Assembly (NCBI GenBank): GCA_963761115.1
Contig: CAVXFS010000004.1
Location: 744,001 to 808,000, forward strand
Reading direction: 5' to 3'
DNA: 64,000 bases
Source of the DNA: CAVXFS01 sp963761115
Lineage (GTDB): Bacteria; Pseudomonadota; Gammaproteobacteria; Burkholderiales; Gallionellaceae
Position numbers and translations under genes: made by a program. Under the pieces are notes generated by a model, which did not search any database, was not told the origin of the DNA, and was given only the letters and a program-made list of their open reading frames with translations. Each line of letters starts with the position of its first letter. Positions within the stretch are counted from its first letter, which is position 1. Shown piece after piece: positions 61,194 through 64,000 of this stretch.

Positions 61194-62576
61194 TCAATAC
61201 TGAGCCGAGGCATAGTTTTCAAAACGAGTGAATTCGCCGCGGAAGGTAAGATCGATCTTCCCGATCGGCCCATTGCGCTGCTTGGCGATGATAATTTCCG
61301 CTTTTCCCTTGTTTTCCTGCGAATCCGGGTTGTAAACCTCATCCCGGTAGATGAACAGGATCAGGTCGGCATCCTGTTCGATCGCCCCGGATTCACGCAG
61401 ATCCGACATCACCGGGCGCTTGTTGGGTCGTTGCTCCAGACTGCGGTTAAGTTGAGACAAGGCTATCACAGGTACGCTCAGTTCCTTGGCCAGGGCTTTC
61501 AGGGAACGGGAGATTTCGGAAATTTCAGTGGCACGGTTTTCACTTGCCTTGTTCGAAGGGGAGGACATCAATTGCAGATAATCGATGATGATCAATCCCA
61601 GTCCATTGTTCTGTCGATGCAAGCGGCGCGCGCGCGAGCGCAATTCCAGCGCGTTCAGTGCAGCTGATTCATCAATGAATATCGGCGCATCGTTCAGGCG
61701 CCCCAGGGCATGCGTCATGCGTGACCAATCGTCGTCTTCCAGGCGCCCGGTGCGCAGATGGTGCTGGTTGAGTTTGCCAACTGAGCCAATCATGCGCATT
61801 GCCAATTGGGTGCCGCCCATTTCCATGCTGAAAATAGCCACAGACTTGTTCAGCTCCAGTGCCGCATGTTCTGCGATGTTGACGGAGAATGCAGTCTTGC
61901 CCATGCTTGGGCGCCCAGCCACGATGATCAGATCTCCCGGCTGTAAGCCAGAAGTTTCCCGGTCCAGATCGGCGAAGCCGGTTGCCAATCCAGTTACATC
62001 GCTGGCATTGTCGCGCCCATACAATGTTTCAATTCGTTCGACGACCTTGCTTAACAGGGGGGGGATGGGTGAGAATCCCTGGCGGCCGCGCTCGCCGGCT
62101 TCGGCAATTTCAAACACGCGGCTTTCCGCTTCATCCAGCAGTTGGGACGCATCGCGTCCGGCCGAATTGTAGGCGCTGGTGGAAATTTCACTGCCAACTT
62201 CGGCCAGTTTGCGCATGATCGAGCGATCCCTGACGATTTCAGCATAACGCCGGACATTGGCTGCAGACGGCACATTCTGGGCCAGTGAACCGAGATAAGC
62301 CAGTCCGCCGACCTTGTCCAGTTCGCCATTGCTTTCCAGGGACTCTGCAACAGTGATCGCATCGACCGGCTTGGCGCGCTCGATCAGCAGCACGATGTTC
62401 CGGTAGATCAAACGGTGTTCGAAGCGATAAAAATCCTGTTCGCCAATTACATCGGCCACTTTATCCCAGGCGCCGGCATCCAGCAGAATACCGCCCAGTA
62501 CCGATTGTTCGGCCTCGACGGAATGAGGGGGAAGCTTGATTGCTTCAAGCTGAAGGTCACCCAGGGGATTGGACAT
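61194..62576 (-). CDS. dnaB: Replicative DNA helicase DnaB
   Basis: DnaB is the hexameric 5'-3' helicase at the replication fork. The 460-aa product from the ATG at 62576 (a GTG three codons earlier is possible) has an N-terminal DnaG-binding domain (PPHSVEAEQSVLGGILLD), linker, and RecA-like domain with Walker A AGRPSMGKTAF, Walker B LGLIIIDYLQLM, and the Arg-finger region QLNRSLEQRPNKRP. The C-terminus ends FTRFENYASAQY. No intein is present. It lies downstream of rplI, but a strong terminator intervenes. Confidence 0.96.
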   Translation of the reverse strand: MSNPLGDLQLEAIKLPPHSVEAEQSVLGGILLDAGAWDKVADVIGEQDFYRFEHRLIYRNIVLLIERAKPVDAITVAESLESNGELDKVGGLAYLGSLAQNVPSAANVRRYAEIVRDRSIMRKLAEVGSEISTSAYNSAGRDASQLLDEAESRVFEIAEAGERGRQGFSPIPPLLSKVVERIETLYGRDNASDVTGLATGFADLDRETSGLQPGDLIIVAGRPSMGKTAFSVNIAEHAALELNKSVAIFSMEMGGTQLAMRMIGSVGKLNQHHLRTGRLEDDDWSRMTHALGRLNDAPIFIDESAALNALELRSRARRLHRQNNGLGLIIIDYLQLMSSPSNKASENRATEISEISRSLKALAKELSVPVIALSQLNRSLEQRPNKRPVMSDLRESGAIEQDADLILFIYRDEVYNPDSQENKGKAEIIIAKQRNGPIGKIDLTFRGEFTRFENYASAQY

Positions 62577-62642
62577 ATTTATCACGTTACCGATTATCGA
62601 CTCGCACGAACCAGCCAGGGTATTTTACTACCCGCCAAAACA

Positions 62643-62670
62643 AAAAAGGGCTGTTGCCAGCCCTTTTTTT
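62643..62670 (-). terminator. Bidirectional terminator between rplI and dnaB
   Basis: AAAAAAGGGCTG, TTGC loop, CAGCCCTTTTTTT. The symmetric A/T flanks let it work in either direction; the minus-strand rpsF-priB-rpsR-rplI operon is the most likely user. Confidence 0.9.
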
Positions 62671-62686
62671 GGAGTGCCGGGTATTT

Positions 62687-63136
62687 CTAGTGTTCGCCCA
62701 GCACTGCAACCGTGATGGATGCAACTACATCGGTGTGCAATCCGATATTGATCGGGTAATCGCCCACTTGCTTGAGATGACCTTCAGGCATCCGAATGTG
62801 CGATTTTTCAACACTGAATCCCTGCAGTTTCAACTCCGCGGCGATATCGGCATTGGTGATCGAACCGAACAGCTTGCCATCTACACCGGCTTTTTGCACG
62901 ATCTGCACGGTCAGTCCTGCCAGTTTCTCGGCAATTGCCTGGGCTTCTGCCAGTTTGGCGTTTTCTGCCGCTTCCAGCTCGCTACGGCGTGCCGCAAATT
63001 CAGCCAGGCTGCTTTCCGTGGCTCGCTTGGCTTTGCCTTGCGGAATCAGAAAATTGCGGGCGTAGCCGGACTTGACCTTGACCACATCGCCCAGTTGGCC
63101 AAGATTGGCCATTTTTTCCATCAGTATCACTTGCAT
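62687..63136 (-). CDS. rplI: Large ribosomal subunit protein L9
   Basis: L9 binds 23S rRNA near the L1 stalk and extends from the 50S. The 149-aa product has the N-terminal globular domain (MQVILMEKMANLGQLGDVVKVK, with YARNFLIPQGKA), the connecting long helix and the C-terminal domain. Last gene of the S6-PriB-S18-L9 operon; 10 nt after rpsR. Confidence 0.98.
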   Translation of the reverse strand: MQVILMEKMANLGQLGDVVKVKSGYARNFLIPQGKAKRATESSLAEFAARRSELEAAENAKLAEAQAIAEKLAGLTVQIVQKAGVDGKLFGSITNADIAAELKLQGFSVEKSHIRMPEGHLKQVGDYPINIGLHTDVVASITVAVLGEH

Positions 63137-63145
63137 GTTCGCTCC

Positions 63146-63415
63146 TTAATGCAAATCGGTGTACGGCAATAATGCCAGGAAGCGCGCACGTTTCACGGCC
63201 GTGCTCAATTGGCGCTGAAAGCGGGACTTGGTGCCGGTGATGCGGGCCGGGATCAGCTTGCCGTTTTCGCTGATGAATTCCTTGAGGATGTTGATATCCT
63301 TGTAATCCACTTCGGCGATTTTTTCTGCGGTGAAGCGGCAGAATTTGCGACGCTTGAACAATTGACGCGAAGAGTTGTTCTTCTTGTCATCTTTTTTCTT
63401 AAATACTCGAGCCAT
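63146..63415 (-). CDS. rpsR: Small ribosomal subunit protein S18
   Basis: S18 pairs with S6 on the 30S platform. The 89-aa product has a basic N-terminal extension (KKKDDKKNNSSRQLFKRRK), then the conserved CRFTAEKIAEVDYKDINILK core and the RITGTKSRFQRQLSTAVKRARFLALLPY C-terminus. It lies 3 nt after priB in the same operon. Confidence 0.98.
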   Translation of the reverse strand: MARVFKKKDDKKNNSSRQLFKRRKFCRFTAEKIAEVDYKDINILKEFISENGKLIPARITGTKSRFQRQLSTAVKRARFLALLPYTDLH

Positions 63416-63417
63416 GC

Positions 63418-63735
63418 TTATGCTCCTTCATTCAATCTAATATTGTTTATATGCAGCACCAGTTGCTTGTTATTCAAGCTGCGCTGGGCAATGAATCCTT
63501 CCGCTATCACCTGCTGGCCTTGCTGCATTCGACTTGCCTGTATGGCCATGTCGCCAAATGCAAGAACCGGAACTTCACATGTCACCTGGCGGGATATCCC
63601 TGCTTCCTGGCGGGTCGAAACGTGATGGAGCTTCAATCCGATCCTGGCTATTCCAGCCGGGGTGTAACGCAAATCCTCCAGCACAACGAGTTTGCCTTCA
63701 ATGACAAACTGGTTACTGCACTCCAATTCACTCAA
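63418..63735 (-). CDS. priB: Primosomal replication protein N (PriB)
   Basis: PriB is a dimeric OB-fold ssDNA-binding protein that helps PriA restart replication forks. The 105-aa product has the OB strands GKLVVLEDLRYTPAGIARIGL and CEVPVLAFGDMAIQ and the C-terminal LVLHINNIRL. The gene lies between rpsF and rpsR as in other beta- and gammaproteobacteria, and its start overlaps the end of rpsF by 8 bases. Confidence 0.95.
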   Translation of the reverse strand: MSELECSNQFVIEGKLVVLEDLRYTPAGIARIGLKLHHVSTRQEAGISRQVTCEVPVLAFGDMAIQASRMQQGQQVIAEGFIAQRSLNNKQLVLHINNIRLNEGA

Positions 63736-64000
63736 CTTTAGCGGTGGCGGCGGTGGCTTCTTCAGCCTGAACCGGTGCCGGTGCCGTCACTGGTGTATCA
63801 CTACCCAGTGAGCGGGACTTTTCTTCCTTCATCATTGCCGATGGGACGATCACTGCTGCTTTGGTCTTGATGATCAGGTGGCGCAGAACGGCATCGTTGA
63901 ATTTGAATGCGTGCTCCAGTTCATCCAGCGTTTCCTGGTTGCATTCTATGTTCATCAGCACGTAATGCGCCTTGTGGATTTTTTGAATCGGGTAGGCCAA
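63728..64000 (-). CDS. rpsF: Small ribosomal subunit protein S6 (5' end outside the window)
   Basis: The C-terminal 90 or so residues of S6 are visible, beginning at the window edge with LAYPIQKIHKAHYVLMNIEC, the middle of the family sequence, so the start lies past base 64,000. After the conserved NDAVLRHLIIKTKAAV strand comes an Ala/Pro/Glu/Thr-rich tail of about 25 residues (TPVTAPAPVQAEEATAATAK), longer than the usual short C-terminus but of a type often seen. It is the first gene of the operon with priB, rpsR and rplI. Confidence 0.96.
   Translation of the reverse strand: MAYPIQKIHKAHYVLMNIECNQETLDELEHAFKFNDAVLRHLIIKTKAAVIVPSAMMKEEKSRSLGSDTPVTAPAPVQAEEATAATAKVE

Overview
The window reads as a chromosomal segment of a betaproteobacterium. 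The grounds are the gene orders hisS-yfgM-bamB-der, rpsF-priB-rpsR-rplI and rpsO-pnp, a tmRNA tag peptide ANDEKYALAA, and protein sequences of the Gallionellaceae/Nitrosomonadales type. A secreted tetraheme cytochrome c fits, but does not prove, an iron- or metal-oxidising lifestyle. The family-level placement is inference.

Layout. 1-7.1 kb: end of a membrane protein, recJ, lysC and mfd. 7.2-12 kb: a tRNA block (Pro, Arg, His, Val, Ala, Glu) with tmRNA, interspersed with a 35-aa membrane peptide gene, hpf, an M48 lipoprotein protease and gltX. 12-13.5 kb: two toxin-antitoxin pairs (BrnTA-like, HigBA-like). 13.7-23.7 kb: an accessory locus with a membrane protein, a lipoprotein, a very large RTX lipase and its HlyD adaptor. 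24-30.5 kb: a GT-C-like membrane protein, then hisS-yfgM-bamB-der. 30.7-36.2 kb: ugd, a 43-aa membrane peptide gene, tRNA-Ser, a HAD phosphatase, cysQ, sppA and selD. 36.2-44.4 kb: five genes of polyprenyl-linked glycan type (three GT-C/YfhO-like proteins, a TPR membrane protein, an AftB-like protein followed by a DprE1-like oxidase). 44.5-51.8 kb: Y-family polymerase, DUF3617 protein, FGGY kinase, a glutaminase-STAS-cNMP fusion, tetraheme cytochrome c and queF. 51.9-64 kb: smc, DUF4124 protein, OprB porin, rpsO-pnp, a LuxR-type regulator, and dnaB with the rplI-rpsR-priB-rpsF operon.

Sequence quality matters here. Five long genes (mfd, gltX, RTX lipase, der, glsA) are split by single-base shifts. 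I count about 18 shifts, and about 16 have the +1 sense (extra base). The protein reads correctly on both sides of each shift, and gltX and der are essential in most bacteria. I therefore read them as residual insertion errors in the assembly, not gene decay, and list each gene as one locus.

The most interesting biology is the lipase/RTX/HlyD locus (with a composition break inside the lipase gene and no ABC transporter next to it), the AftB-like + DprE1-like pair pointing to arabinofuranose chemistry, the glutaminase-STAS-cNMP fusion, the tetraheme cytochrome, and two short membrane peptide genes with good ribosome binding sites.
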